A stretch of DNA of 64,000 bases, from assembly GCF_002920615.1 (NCBI RefSeq), contig NZ_PQSU01000004.1, forward strand, positions 62,001 through 126,000, written 5' to 3'. The notes under the pieces were generated by a model. It ran no database searches, had not been told where the DNA came from, and worked only from the letters and a program-made list of their open reading frames with translations. Of the stretch, positions 1-8,524 are shown one piece after another. The stretch's first letter is position 1; each line of letters begins with the position of its first letter. Both the position numbers and the translations under genes were made by a program. The stretch is from Streptomyces sp. Ru62 (GTDB lineage Bacteria; Actinomycetota; Actinomycetes; Streptomycetales; Streptomycetaceae).

Positions 1-321
1 GGAGACATCGTCAACGCGGCCATCAAGGCCCTGGGCATCGGCCCGGTCGTCGGCACCCGCACCTGGGGCGGCGTCATCGGCATCGACAGCCGCTACCACC
101 TGCTCGACGGCACCCTGGTCACCCAGCCGAAGTACGCGATGTGGCTGGAGGGCGTGGGCTGGGACGTGGAGAACCACGGGGTGGACCCCGACGTGGAGGT
201 CGTACAGAGGCCCCAGGACTGGGTGGCGGGCCGCGACGCCCAACTGGACGAGGCGATCAGGCTCGCGCTGGAGGCGCTGGAGACCAGTCCCGCGAAGACA
301 CCGCCGGGTATGCCCGGCTGA
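1..321 (+). CDS. C-terminal end of tricorn-type S41 peptidase (partial)
   Basis: Only the last 106 codons are inside the window; the 5' part lies to the left. The visible part contains GTRTWGG and, about 50 residues later, ENHGVDPDVEV, followed by PQDW and an acidic/Leu-rich tail. These are hallmarks of the C-terminal catalytic domain of tricorn protease homologues, which trim peptides released by the proteasome; streptomycetes carry several. The catalytic Ser region is not visible in this piece. The gene runs in the same direction as the HIT gene, whose start lies 42 bases downstream. The S41/tricorn assignment is good; substrate and physiological role cannot be read from this fragment. Confidence 0.8.
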   Translation, partial: GDIVNAAIKALGIGPVVGTRTWGGVIGIDSRYHLLDGTLVTQPKYAMWLEGVGWDVENHGVDPDVEVVQRPQDWVAGRDAQLDEAIRLALEALETSPAKTPPGMPG

Positions 322-362
322 CCGACTACGATGCCCACCGTATTGATCACAGGAGGCACCCC

Positions 363-716
363 ATGGCCGGAGAGCCGCAGAACGACTGCCTGTTCTGCAA
401 GATCGTCGCGGGCGAGATCCCGGCGACGATCGTCCGCGAGACCGAGACGACCGTGGCCTTCCGGGACATAAACCCCCAGGCCCCGACGCACGTCCTGGTG
501 ATCCCCAAGGCCCACTACGAGAACGCGGCCGAGCTCGCCGCGGGCGACCCGCAGCTCGCGGCCGACGTGCTCGCCGAGACCAAGGCCGTCGCCGACGAGG
601 AGAAGCTCGACAGCTACCGCCTCGTCTTCAACACGGGCAGCGGCGCCGGCCAGACCGTCTGGCACGCCCACGCCCACGTCCTCGGCGGCCGTGGCCTGCA
701 GTGGCCGCCCGGATAG
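363..716 (+). CDS. HIT family protein (histidine triad nucleotide-binding)
   Basis: A 117-residue HINT-type protein. The histidine triad HAHAH is at residues 101-105, preceded by NTG.GAGQTVWHAH, the nucleotide-phosphate binding loop. CLFC at 9-12 is the Cys pair that often binds zinc in this family. HINT enzymes hydrolyse nucleoside phosphoramidates and acyl-adenylates in the cytoplasm. The ATG at 363 is preceded by AGGAGG at about 352. It ends 6 bases before the ribonuclease Z start, so the two are probably co-transcribed. Length is typical and nothing is missing. The physiological substrate is unknown. Confidence 0.92.
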   Translation: MAGEPQNDCLFCKIVAGEIPATIVRETETTVAFRDINPQAPTHVLVIPKAHYENAAELAAGDPQLAADVLAETKAVADEEKLDSYRLVFNTGSGAGQTVWHAHAHVLGGRGLQWPPG

Positions 717-722
717 GCAGCC

Positions 723-1628
723 GTGTCCGTCCGTGAACTGGTGGTCCTCGGCACCGCCAGCCAGGTCCCGACCCGGCACCGCAACCACAACGGCTACCTG
801 CTGCGGTGGGACGGCGAGGGCCTCCTGTTCGACCCCGGCGAGGGCACGCAGCGGCAGATGCTGCGCGCCGGGGTCGCCGCCCACGACCTGAACCGGATCT
901 GCGTCACGCACTTCCACGGCGACCACTCCCTCGGCCTCGCCGGGGTCATCCAGCGGATCAACCTCGACCAGGTGCCGCACGAGGTCACCGCGCACTACCC
1001 GCGCTCGGGGCAGCGCTTCTTCGACCGGCTGCGCTACGCGACCGCCTACCGCGAGACCGTCGGCCTGACCGAGGCCCCGGTCGCCGCCGACGGCATCCTC
1101 GCGGTGACCCGGTCGTACACCCTGGAGGCCCGCAGGCTCTCGCACCCGGTCGAGTCCTACGGCTACCGCCTGATCGAGCCCGACGGCCGCCGCATGCTGC
1201 CCGACCGGCTGGCCGCGCACGGCGTCAGAGGCCCGGACGTGGGCCGCCTCCAGCGTGAGGGCCGGCTCGGGGACGTGACGCTGGAGGACGTCAGCGAGGT
1301 GCGGCGCGGGCAGCGGTTCGCGTTCGTCATGGACACCCGGCTCTGCGACGGCGTGCACGCGCTCGCGGAGGGCTGCGACCTGCTCGTCATCGAGTCCACC
1401 TTCCTCGACGAGGACGTGGAACTCGCCATCGAGCACGGACATCTGACGGCGGGTCAGGCCGCCGCCGTGGCCCGGGACGCCGGTGTGCGGCACCTCGTGC
1501 TCACCCACTTCAGCCAGCGCTACACCGACCCCGGGGAGTTCGAGCGGCAGGCGCGGGCGGCCGGGTTCGAGGGGGAGCTCACCGTGGCCTACGACCTGCT
1601 GCGGGTGCCGGTTCCGAAACGGCGGTAA
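723..1628 (+). CDS. rnz: Ribonuclease Z / tRNase Z (MBL fold)
   Basis: A 301-residue metallo-beta-lactamase-fold protein. The zinc motif HFHGDH is at residues 63-68, [10 protein letters not shown] at 36-45 is the RNase Z signature, and a late [10 protein letters not shown] carries the downstream metal His. RNase Z cuts the 3' trailer from tRNA precursors that lack an encoded CCA. GTG at 723 is used as start because the sequence fits families beginning M-S-V-R-E-L. It follows the HIT gene with a 6-base gap. A related MBL hydrolase cannot be fully excluded, but the GTQRQ box and the length support RNase Z. Confidence 0.88.
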   Translation: MSVRELVVLGTASQVPTRHRNHNGYLLRWDGEGLLFDPGEGTQRQMLRAGVAAHDLNRICVTHFHGDHSLGLAGVIQRINLDQVPHEVTAHYPRSGQRFFDRLRYATAYRETVGLTEAPVAADGILAVTRSYTLEARRLSHPVESYGYRLIEPDGRRMLPDRLAAHGVRGPDVGRLQREGRLGDVTLEDVSEVRRGQRFAFVMDTRLCDGVHALAEGCDLLVIESTFLDEDVELAIEHGHLTAGQAAAVARDAGVRHLVLTHFSQRYTDPGEFERQARAAGFEGELTVAYDLLRVPVPKRR

Positions 1629-1648
1629 AACACCCGTACGATGCTTTG

Positions 1649-2653
1649 ATGCCCGTCCCGAAAGCAGAACTTCACCTCCATGTCGAAGGCACGCTGGAGC
1701 CGGAGCTGGCCTTCGAGCTGGCCGCCCGCAACGGCGTGACCCTCCCGTACGCGGACACCGACGCCCTCCGCGAGGCCTACCGGTTCGAGGACCTCCAGTC
1801 CTTCCTGGACCTCTACTACGAGCTGATGGCCGTCCTGCGCACCGAGCAGGACTTCGCCGACCTGGCGAACGCCTACCTCGCCCGGGCCGCCGCGCAGGGC
1901 GTGCGGCACGCGGAGATCTTCTTCGACCCGCAGGCCCACCTGGTCCGGGGCGTGGCCATGGGCACGGTCGTGGAGGGGCTGTGGCGGGCGCTCGGCGGCA
2001 GCGAGGCCGCCCACGGCGTCTCCACCAAGCTGATCATGTGCTTCCTGCGGGACGAGTCCGCCGAGTCGGCGCTGGCCACCCTGGAGGCCGCGAAGCCGTA
2101 CCTGGACCGGATCACCGGGGTCGGCCTGGACTCCGCCGAGGTCGGGCACCCTCCGGCGAAGTTCCGGGAGGTGTACGAGGCCGCCGCCGCGCTCGGGCTG
2201 CGCCGGGTCGCGCACGCCGGCGAGGAGGGGCCGCCGGAGTACATCACCGAGGCGCTGGACGTGCTCGGCGTGGAGCGCGTCGACCACGGCCTGCGCTGCA
2301 TGGAGGACCCCGCGCTGGTCGAGCGGCTGGTGCGGGAGCGGGTTCCGCTGACGCTGTGCCCGCTGTCCAACGTCCGGCTCCGGACCGTCGGCACGCTCGC
2401 CGGCCATCCCCTGCCCGCCATGCTCGACGCCGGCCTGCTGTGCACGGTCAACTCCGACGACCCCGCGTACTTCGGCGGGTACGCGGGCGACAACTTCGCC
2501 GCCGTGCACGAGGCCCTGGGGCTGTCCCGGGATCGGCTGCGCGAGCTGGCCCGCAACTCGTTCCTCGCCTCCTTCCTGGAGGACGACGAGGAGCGCAGGG
2601 CCCGCTACCTCGCCGAGGTCGACGCGTACGAGTTCGGGGACGCCGTCTCGTAG
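1649..2653 (+). CDS. Adenosine/adenine deaminase family (Aah1-like)
   Basis: A 334-residue amidohydrolase. HLHVEGTLEP near the N-terminus supplies two metal His ligands; HAGE is the catalytic segment, VDHGLRC carries a further His, and SDDPAYFGGY the late metal Asp. EGTLEP and SDDPAYFGGY resemble adenine deaminase of the yeast Aah1 subgroup more than classical adenosine deaminase, so hydrolytic conversion of adenine to hypoxanthine is a real alternative. ATG at 1649 is preferred over the in-frame TTG three bases earlier. It is 20 bases after rnz and overlaps the convergent MFS gene tail to tail by 49 bases. Confidence 0.85.
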   Translation: MPVPKAELHLHVEGTLEPELAFELAARNGVTLPYADTDALREAYRFEDLQSFLDLYYELMAVLRTEQDFADLANAYLARAAAQGVRHAEIFFDPQAHLVRGVAMGTVVEGLWRALGGSEAAHGVSTKLIMCFLRDESAESALATLEAAKPYLDRITGVGLDSAEVGHPPAKFREVYEAAAALGLRRVAHAGEEGPPEYITEALDVLGVERVDHGLRCMEDPALVERLVRERVPLTLCPLSNVRLRTVGTLAGHPLPAMLDAGLLCTVNSDDPAYFGGYAGDNFAAVHEALGLSRDRLRELARNSFLASFLEDDEERRARYLAEVDAYEFGDAVS

Positions 2654-3876
2654 GCGCGCCGAGCGGGTACGGCGGGCGTGTCCACCGGGACTTCGACGAC
2701 CGGGACATCCGTGACCGGGACTCCGGCGGCCGGGACGTCCACGGCCGGCAGGGGGCGCCTGCCCGTCCGCAGCGCCACCGCAGTCATCGGTACGGCGATC
2801 AGCAGCAGCCCGGCGCCGAGCACCCGCCCCATCGCCGGGAAGCCCGCCCCGGCCGCCAGCACACTGCCCGCGAGGGGTCCCGCCGCGGTGCCCAGCGAGG
2901 ACGCCGAGCCGACCAGGACCGTCCAGCGGCCCCGCGGGTCCAGGGAAGCGGCCAGGGCGATGACGTAGGACAGCACGACCGGGTAGAGCAGGTTCCAGGC
3001 GATCTCGCCGGCCGCGAACGCGGGCAGGTCCGTGGCCGCCGCGCTGAGCGCGACGCACCCCGCGATGAGGGCGGTACCGGCGCCGATGGGCAGGGCCCGG
3101 CCCAGTCGCGGGCCGAGCGCGCCCGCGCCCACCACGCCGAGGAGTCCGGCGCCGAGCGCGACCGCGAAGACCGCGCCGACGGTGACCTCACTGAGGTGGG
3201 CCTGGCCGAGGCCGATCCGGCCGCTGACGCCCCACAGGGCGTTCTGGGCGAGGGACCAGCAGGGCATCGCGGCGGCCAGCAGCAGGCCGGCGCGCGGGTG
3301 GGGGAGGCGGTCGTACCCGGCGGCCGGGCGGGCCGGGGCGGTATGGACGGACAGGCGGCCGGTGAGCGGCCAGACGGCGAGCGCGGTCAGCGCGAGGGCG
3401 GCGAGCGGAAGGCCGTGTCCGGGCCCGAGGTGAGGGATCGTCAGGTACAGGGCGCCCGCGAGGGCGGAGACGCCGAGCAGGCCGAGGGTGGTGACCCGGT
3501 GCGGGTCGCGCTGTCCGGCGATGCCGCTCGCGGCCACCGCCGTGACCGTGCCGGAGCCCAGGCCGCCGACGACCGCGCCCGCGACGACGGCCGGTACGGC
3601 TCCGGTGAGGGCGGCGCCGCCGTAGCCGAGGGCGGCGAGCGCGAGGCCGGCGCGGGCGAGGACGCGGGGGCCGGTCCGGTCGGCCCGGGAGGCCAGCAGG
3701 AAGCCGGCGGTCGCCGAACTCAGCAGCAGGGCGCTGCCGGTGGCCCCCGCCTGGGTCGCGGTGAGCGGGAGTCCGCTGTCGAGTCTGCCGACGGTGGTGG
3801 GCAGCAGGTACGGGGCGAGGTACCCGGCCGCGAACAGGGCGACGAGGGGCCAGGGCAGGGTGCGGGGGGCGGACAC
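2605..3876 (-). CDS. MFS transporter
   Basis: About 423 residues, dominated by hydrophobic helices rich in Ala, Leu and Gly, consistent with a 12-helix major facilitator. The conserved loop 2-3 motif is weak (LLASRADRTGPRVLARAG). The C-terminal tail is unusual: short DVPV/VPVTD/VPVVEVPVD repeats that run across the 3' end of the deaminase gene. I chose GTG at 3876 (reading SAPRTLPWP) because it begins just before helix 1; a TTG at 3960 would add 28 residues of non-membrane sequence and lacks a ribosome site. Substrate cannot be inferred. It is divergent from gudD. Confidence 0.75.
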   Translation of the reverse strand: MSAPRTLPWPLVALFAAGYLAPYLLPTTVGRLDSGLPLTATQAGATGSALLLSSATAGFLLASRADRTGPRVLARAGLALAALGYGGAALTGAVPAVVAGAVVGGLGSGTVTAVAASGIAGQRDPHRVTTLGLLGVSALAGALYLTIPHLGPGHGLPLAALALTALAVWPLTGRLSVHTAPARPAAGYDRLPHPRAGLLLAAAMPCWSLAQNALWGVSGRIGLGQAHLSEVTVGAVFAVALGAGLLGVVGAGALGPRLGRALPIGAGTALIAGCVALSAAATDLPAFAAGEIAWNLLYPVVLSYVIALAASLDPRGRWTVLVGSASSLGTAAGPLAGSVLAAGAGFPAMGRVLGAGLLLIAVPMTAVALRTGRRPLPAVDVPAAGVPVTDVPVVEVPVDTPAVPARRAYETASPNSYASTSAR

Positions 3877-4192
3877 GGGCGTTCCCAGGGCAGGCGAGAA
3901 GTGCGGCTCGGAAAAGGGGGGATGGGCTGCGGCCGTCGACGGACAGGAACGCGCGAGCAAGTTGTATCAAGCACGCGGTTCCGGAAGAAGTCCGGTGGGT
4001 GTGATCCGGACCACGGTTGTGTTTGGGGGTGGTGCACGGGGGTAGGAGATTCTAGGCTCTGTTCTCATATGTGGATGTCATTCACAAGAAGAGACGATCA
4101 GGTCGGCGGTGCCCGGTCCCGCCCGACGGCTTCCGCGTCGCCGGCCTGAAGGCCCTCCTCGCCGCCGGACCCGACCTCGTAGGAGCCTGCCC
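3877..4192. promoter_or_regulatory. Divergent intergenic region before gudD, with dyad operator
   Basis: No gene is supported here. On the plus strand TAGGCT at 4053-4058 can serve as a -10. Just downstream is a 17-base near-palindrome TGTGGATGTCATTCACA at 4070-4086 (8-base arms, one mismatch), placed where a bound repressor would block transcription toward gudD. The same stretch includes CATATG at 4067-4072, so IclR-type or GntR-type binding are both possible. AGGAG at 4181-4185 is the ribosome site of gudD. The repressor is not encoded nearby. Confidence 0.45.
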
Positions 4193-5482
4193 GTGACCCG
4201 TGACCTGACCATCGCCGAGGTGCGGCTGACGCCGATCCTGGTCGCCGACCCGCCGCTGCTCAACACCCAGGGCGTGCACCAGCCGTACACCCCCCGGCTG
4301 ATCGTGGAGATCGTCACGGCCGACGGGACCACCGGGCTCGGCGAGACCTACGGCGACACCAAGTACCTGGAGCCGGCCCGGTCGCTGGCCGAGCGGCTCA
4401 CCGGACGGTCGGTCATGGACGTGAACGGCCTCTTCGGGATCGACCTCGCCGTGGACGCCTCCCGGATCGAGGGACAGGCGGACGCGGGCGGGCTGCGCGG
4501 GGTGCAGACCGCCGACAAGCTGCGGCTGTCCGTGCTGTCCGCCTTCGAGGTCGCCTGCCTCGACGCCCAGGGCAAGGCGCTCGGACTGCCCGTGCACGCG
4601 CTGCTCGGCGGCAAGGTGCGGGACGAAGTCGAGTACAGCGCCTACCTCTTCTACAAGTGGGACCGGCACCCGGCGGGGGTCCCCGCCGAGCCGGACGAGT
4701 GGGGCGCCGCGCTCGACCCGGCCGGTGTGGTGGAACAGGCGCGCCGGCTCCAGGAGCGGCACGGCTTCGGCTCGTTCAAGCTCAAGGGCGGGGTGTTCCC
4801 GCCCGACGAGGAGATCGCCGCCGTCCGCGCCCTCGCCGCGGCCTTCCCCGGACACCCGCTGCGGCTCGACCCCAACGGCGCCTGGTCGGTGGAGACCTCG
4901 CTGAAGGTGGCGAAGGAACTCGGCGACGTCCTGGAGTACCTGGAGGACCCGACGCTGGGCACGCCCGGCATGGCGGAAGTCGCCGCCGGGACCGACGTTC
5001 CGCTCGCCACCAACATGTGCGTGACCACCTTCGGCGAGATCAAGGAGGCGTTCACGAAGGACGCCGTGCAGGTCGTCCTCTCCGACCACCACTACTGGGG
5101 CGGACTGCGCAACACCCAGCACCTCGCCGCGATCTGCGCCGCCTTCGGGGTCGGGGTGTCCATGCACTCCAACACCCATCTCGGCATCAGCCTCGCCGCG
5201 ATGACCCAGGTGGCGGCCACGGTCCCCAACCTCCACCACGCCTGCGACTCCCACTACCCCTGGCAGTCCGAGGACGTCCTCACCGAACGGATCGCCTTCG
5301 ACGGCGGCCGGGTCGCGGTGTCCGACGCGCCGGGCCTCGGCGTCGCACTGGACCGGGACGAACTGGCCCGGCTGCACCGGCGGTGGGCCGAGGACGACGG
5401 CTCGCTGCGCGACCGCGACGACGCGGCGGCGATGCGCGCCGCCGAACCGGACTGGCGGACACCGGCGATGCCCCGGTGGTGA
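4193..5482 (+). CDS. gudD: Glucarate dehydratase (enolase superfamily)
   Basis: A 429-residue enolase-superfamily enzyme of the glucarate dehydratase subgroup, which dehydrates D-glucarate to 5-dehydro-4-deoxyglucarate in the cytoplasm. The KLKG segment carries the catalytic Lys; DPNGAW, EDPT and a following TNMC strand place the Mg ligands, and SDHHYWGG with MHSN matches the subgroup His/Asp region. The N-terminal RLTPILVADPPLLN with GVHQPYTPR is also typical. GTG at 4193 has AGGAG 8 bases upstream. No aldolase or glucarate permease lies next to it; a PfkB-type kinase follows 75 bases later. Confidence 0.9.
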   Translation: MTRDLTIAEVRLTPILVADPPLLNTQGVHQPYTPRLIVEIVTADGTTGLGETYGDTKYLEPARSLAERLTGRSVMDVNGLFGIDLAVDASRIEGQADAGGLRGVQTADKLRLSVLSAFEVACLDAQGKALGLPVHALLGGKVRDEVEYSAYLFYKWDRHPAGVPAEPDEWGAALDPAGVVEQARRLQERHGFGSFKLKGGVFPPDEEIAAVRALAAAFPGHPLRLDPNGAWSVETSLKVAKELGDVLEYLEDPTLGTPGMAEVAAGTDVPLATNMCVTTFGEIKEAFTKDAVQVVLSDHHYWGGLRNTQHLAAICAAFGVGVSMHSNTHLGISLAAMTQVAATVPNLHHACDSHYPWQSEDVLTERIAFDGGRVAVSDAPGLGVALDRDELARLHRRWAEDDGSLRDRDDAAAMRAAEPDWRTPAMPRW

Positions 5483-5557
5483 CCCGGCGCCGCACGGCAT
5501 CCCGGTGCGTGACCTGGTGCACACTGGCCAGAACCGCACCACGCCAGGGAGCGCACC

Positions 5558-6715
5558 GTGACGCCGTCGCACACCCTCACCGGAGAGGAACCGGAACACC
5601 TCACCCAGGCAGCGCGCTGCCAGACCCAGGTCGACCCGCTCGCCGCGCTGCGTGCCCCCGGTGACCCGCCCTGGGACGTCTACCTCACCGGCACGGTCTT
5701 CCTCGACATCATCTTCACCGGCCTGGAGTCGGCGCCGGTCCGCGGCACCGAGTCCTGGGCCCGGGGCATGGGCTCCAGCCCCGGCGGGGTCGCCAACATG
5801 GCCGCCGCCCTGGCCCGGCTCGGCCTGCGGACCGCCCTCGCGGCGGCCTTCGGCGACGACCACTACGGCGAGTACTGCTGGGACGCGCTGGAACAGGGCG
5901 AGGGCATCGACCTGTCCGCCTCGCAGACCGTGCCCGGCTGGCACTCGCCGGTGACCGTCTCCATGGCCTACGAGGGCGAGCGGACCATGGTCTCCCACGG
6001 GCACGAGCCGCCGGCGGAGGCGGTGCTCCTCCAGGAGGAGGCCACCGCCCGGCCGCCCCGCGCGCGGGCCGCCGTCGCCTCCCTCACGCCCGGCCGCAGC
6101 GCGCCCTGGATCGCGCAGGCCGCCCGCGCGGGCACCCGCATCTTCGCCGACGTCGGCTGGGACGAGACGGGCGCGTGGGACCTGTCCGGGCTGGCCGACC
6201 TGGAGCACTGCGAGGCCTTCCTGCCCAACGCGGAGGAGGCCAAGCGGTACACCGGCACCGACTGTCCGCGGCTCGCCGCGCACGCCCTGACCGAGTACGT
6301 GCCGGTCGCCGTGGTCACGCTGGGCTCGGACGGCGCCTACGCGGTGGACCGGCGGACCGGGGAGACGGCGGAGGTGCCGGCGATCGAGGTGGAGGCGCTG
6401 GATCCGACCGGGGCGGGGGACGTGTTCGTCGCCGGGTTCGTGACCGGATCCCTGGCGGGGTGGCCGCTGGCCGACCGGCTGGCCTTCGCCGGGCTCACGG
6501 CCGCGCTGTCGGTGCAGGAGTTCGGGGGGTCCCTGTCGGCGCCGGGGTGGTCGGAGATCGGGGCGTGGTGGCGGCGCGTGCAGTCCCTGCCGGGGCAGTC
6601 GCCCGCGGCGCTTCGGCGGTACGAGTTCCTGGAGGGCCTGGTGCCGGAGGAGCTGGACCGGCCGTGGCCGCTGCGGCGGGCCGTGCCGACCATCGGGTTC
6701 CGCCGGTCCGGCTGA
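5558..6715 (+). CDS. PfkB family carbohydrate kinase
   Basis: A 385-residue ribokinase-like sugar kinase. SSPGGVANMAAALARLG is the N-terminal substrate signature, and DPTGAGDVF at 282-290 holds the anion hole and catalytic Asp (GAGD 285-288). About 40 extra residues precede the core and about 50 follow it. Such kinases phosphorylate sugars, nucleosides or keto-deoxy sugar acids. Being downstream of gudD suggests a sugar-acid substrate, but that is inference from position. GTG at 5558 is preceded by GGGAGCG. The gene ends before a strong hairpin at 6721. Confidence 0.85.
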   Translation: MTPSHTLTGEEPEHLTQAARCQTQVDPLAALRAPGDPPWDVYLTGTVFLDIIFTGLESAPVRGTESWARGMGSSPGGVANMAAALARLGLRTALAAAFGDDHYGEYCWDALEQGEGIDLSASQTVPGWHSPVTVSMAYEGERTMVSHGHEPPAEAVLLQEEATARPPRARAAVASLTPGRSAPWIAQAARAGTRIFADVGWDETGAWDLSGLADLEHCEAFLPNAEEAKRYTGTDCPRLAAHALTEYVPVAVVTLGSDGAYAVDRRTGETAEVPAIEVEALDPTGAGDVFVAGFVTGSLAGWPLADRLAFAGLTAALSVQEFGGSLSAPGWSEIGAWWRRVQSLPGQSPAALRRYEFLEGLVPEELDRPWPLRRAVPTIGFRRSG

Positions 6716-6720
6716 CGTAC

Positions 6721-6739
6721 CAGGGGGCTCCGCCCCCTG
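6721..6739. terminator. GC-rich hairpin after the PfkB gene
   Basis: CAGGGGGC-TCC-GCCCCCTG forms an 8-base perfect stem with a 3-base loop, starting 5 bases after the kinase stop codon, and is followed by GGACCCCCG. This class of short hairpin is scattered through Streptomyces intergenic regions. I read it as a terminator or RNA stabiliser. There is no T tract, so Rho-independent function is not certain. Confidence 0.55.
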
Positions 6740-6925
6740 GACCCCCGTTCGCCCACCCACCCGACTCGGCCGGCTGGGAGGTGGCCCGCGGGGTGCGGCT
6801 CGGGGGGTGGTCGTATGAAAAGCCCTACGGTGTTGTCAGCCCCCCGTCGTACCCTTGGGAGTGCGAGGCCGCCCTCAGCTACGCGGCCGTGACGAGGAGG
6901 AAGCGCAGGCCTTCAGAGCCGGCCC

Positions 6926-8005
6926 ATGACACAGACACCCACAGCTCACACCCCCGCGCAGGAGCAGGCGAGAGCGCAGTTCACCGTCCCCGCCCAGCAC
7001 CCCATGGTGACCGTGCTGGGTTCCGGCGACTCCCTCCTGCGTGTGATCGAGAAGGCCTTCCCGGCGGCCGACATCCACGTCCGGGGCAATGAGATCAGCG
7101 CGGTCGGCGACCCGGTCGACGTCGCCCTCATCTCGCGCGTGTTCGAAGAGATGATGCTGGTGCTCCGCACCGGGCAGCCGATGACGGAGGACGCAGTGGA
7201 ACGCTCGATCGCCATGCTGAAGGCGAGCGAGGCAGGGACGAGCGACGGCCTGGAGACCCCGGCCGAGGTACTGACGCAGAACATCCTGTCCTCGCGTGGC
7301 CGAACGATCCGCCCGAAGACCCTCAACCAGAAGCGGTACGTCGACGCGATCGACAAGCACACGATCGTCTTCGGCATCGGCCCCGCCGGTACCGGCAAGA
7401 CCTACCTGGCCATGGCCAAGGCCGTGCAGGCCCTCCAGTCCAAGCAGGTCAACCGGATCATCCTGACCCGTCCGGCGGTGGAGGCGGGCGAGCGGCTCGG
7501 CTTCCTGCCCGGCACGCTCTACGAGAAGATCGACCCGTACCTGCGCCCGCTGTACGACGCGCTGCACGACATGATCGACCCGGACTCGATCCCGCGGCTG
7601 ATGGCGGCCGGGACGATCGAGGTCGCGCCGCTCGCCTACATGCGCGGCCGCACGCTCAACGACGCCTTCATCATCCTGGACGAGGCCCAGAACACGAGCC
7701 CCGAACAGATGAAGATGTTCCTCACCCGCCTCGGCTTCGACTCGAAGATCGTGATCACGGGTGACGTGACGCAGGTCGACCTGCCGAACGGGCAGAAGTC
7801 AGGCCTGAGGCAGGTGCAGGAGATCCTGGAGGGCGTCGAGGACGTCCACTTCTCCCGGCTGTCGTCCCACGATGTCGTACGGCACAAGCTGGTGGGCCGT
7901 ATCGTCGACGCGTACGAGAAGTACGACAGCAAGTACGGCACCGAGAACGGCGCTCCCAAGGGCGTCCGTGGCAAGTCCGGCGCCAAGGGCACCAAGGGGA
8001 AGTAG
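6926..8005 (+). CDS. PhoH family ATPase
   Basis: A 359-residue PhoH-like protein. Walker A GPAGTGKT is at residues 152-159, Walker B FIILDEAQN at about 250, and TRLGF...VITGDVTQVDLP follows as the sensor segment. The first 140 residues match the N-terminal extension of bacterial PhoH proteins encoded beside YbeY. Family members are RNA-linked ATPases/helicases. ATG at 6926 is assigned. YbeY begins 12 bases after the stop, then corC and era; this order is conserved in actinobacteria and points to rRNA maturation or RNA quality control. Confidence 0.92.
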   Translation: MTQTPTAHTPAQEQARAQFTVPAQHPMVTVLGSGDSLLRVIEKAFPAADIHVRGNEISAVGDPVDVALISRVFEEMMLVLRTGQPMTEDAVERSIAMLKASEAGTSDGLETPAEVLTQNILSSRGRTIRPKTLNQKRYVDAIDKHTIVFGIGPAGTGKTYLAMAKAVQALQSKQVNRIILTRPAVEAGERLGFLPGTLYEKIDPYLRPLYDALHDMIDPDSIPRLMAAGTIEVAPLAYMRGRTLNDAFIILDEAQNTSPEQMKMFLTRLGFDSKIVITGDVTQVDLPNGQKSGLRQVQEILEGVEDVHFSRLSSHDVVRHKLVGRIVDAYEKYDSKYGTENGAPKGVRGKSGAKGTKGK

Positions 8006-8017
8006 ACCAGCACGACC

Positions 8018-8515
8018 ATGTCGATCGACGTCAACAACGAGTCCGGCACCGAGGTAGACGAGCAGGCGATCCTGGACATCGCCCGCTACGCGCTCGCGCG
8101 GATGCGCATCCACCCGCTCTCCGAGCTCTCGGTGATCGTCGTGGACGCCGACGCCATGGAGCAGCTCCACATCCAGTGGATGGACCTGCCGGGCCCCACC
8201 GATGTCATGTCGTTCCCGATGGACGAGCTGCGCCCGCCGTCCAAGGACGACGACGAGCCGCCGCAGGGGCTGCTCGGCGACATCGTGCTGTGCCCGGAGG
8301 TCGCCGCGAAGCAGGGGGCGGAAGCCCCGACGCAGCACTCCATGGACGAGGAGCTCCAGCTGCTCACCGTCCATGGCGTGCTGCACCTGCTCGGGTACGA
8401 CCACGAGGAGCCCGACGAGAAGGCCGAGATGTTCGGGCTCCAGGCCGCCATCGTGGACGGATGGCGGGCCGAGCGCGGTCTGACCGGGCCGTCCCCGGCG
8501 CCGACCGTCTCGTAA
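8018..8515 (+). CDS. ybeY: rRNA maturation endoribonuclease YbeY
   Basis: A 165-residue protein with the zinc signature [11 protein letters not shown], His119, His123 and His129 being the three ligands. DVMSFPMDE and LGDIVLCPE are the other conserved YbeY blocks. YbeY is a metal-dependent endoribonuclease needed for 16S rRNA 3' processing and 70S quality control. The start ATG at 8018 is 12 bases after phoH and the next gene starts 9 bases after its stop, so it sits inside an operon. Confidence 0.95.
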   Translation: MSIDVNNESGTEVDEQAILDIARYALARMRIHPLSELSVIVVDADAMEQLHIQWMDLPGPTDVMSFPMDELRPPSKDDDEPPQGLLGDIVLCPEVAAKQGAEAPTQHSMDEELQLLTVHGVLHLLGYDHEEPDEKAEMFGLQAAIVDGWRAERGLTGPSPAPTVS

Positions 8516-8524
8516 GCGGGCCGT

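Noticed and set aside
1589..3058. Long open frame on the minus strand opposite the deaminase and MFS genes
   Set aside because: Low-complexity Arg/Pro/Gly/Ala composition is expected opposite a high-GC gene; no domain is visible and it overlaps well-supported genes.
4104..4192. A short peptide frame (VPPDGFRVAGLKALLAAG) just before gudD, possibly the end of a lost aldolase or dehydratase gene
   Set aside because: Too short, no start, and the match to any family tail is weak; may be chance.
6721..6739. GC-rich hairpin as a mobile element or attachment site
   Set aside because: It is a common intergenic hairpin type in streptomycetes and has no target duplication.
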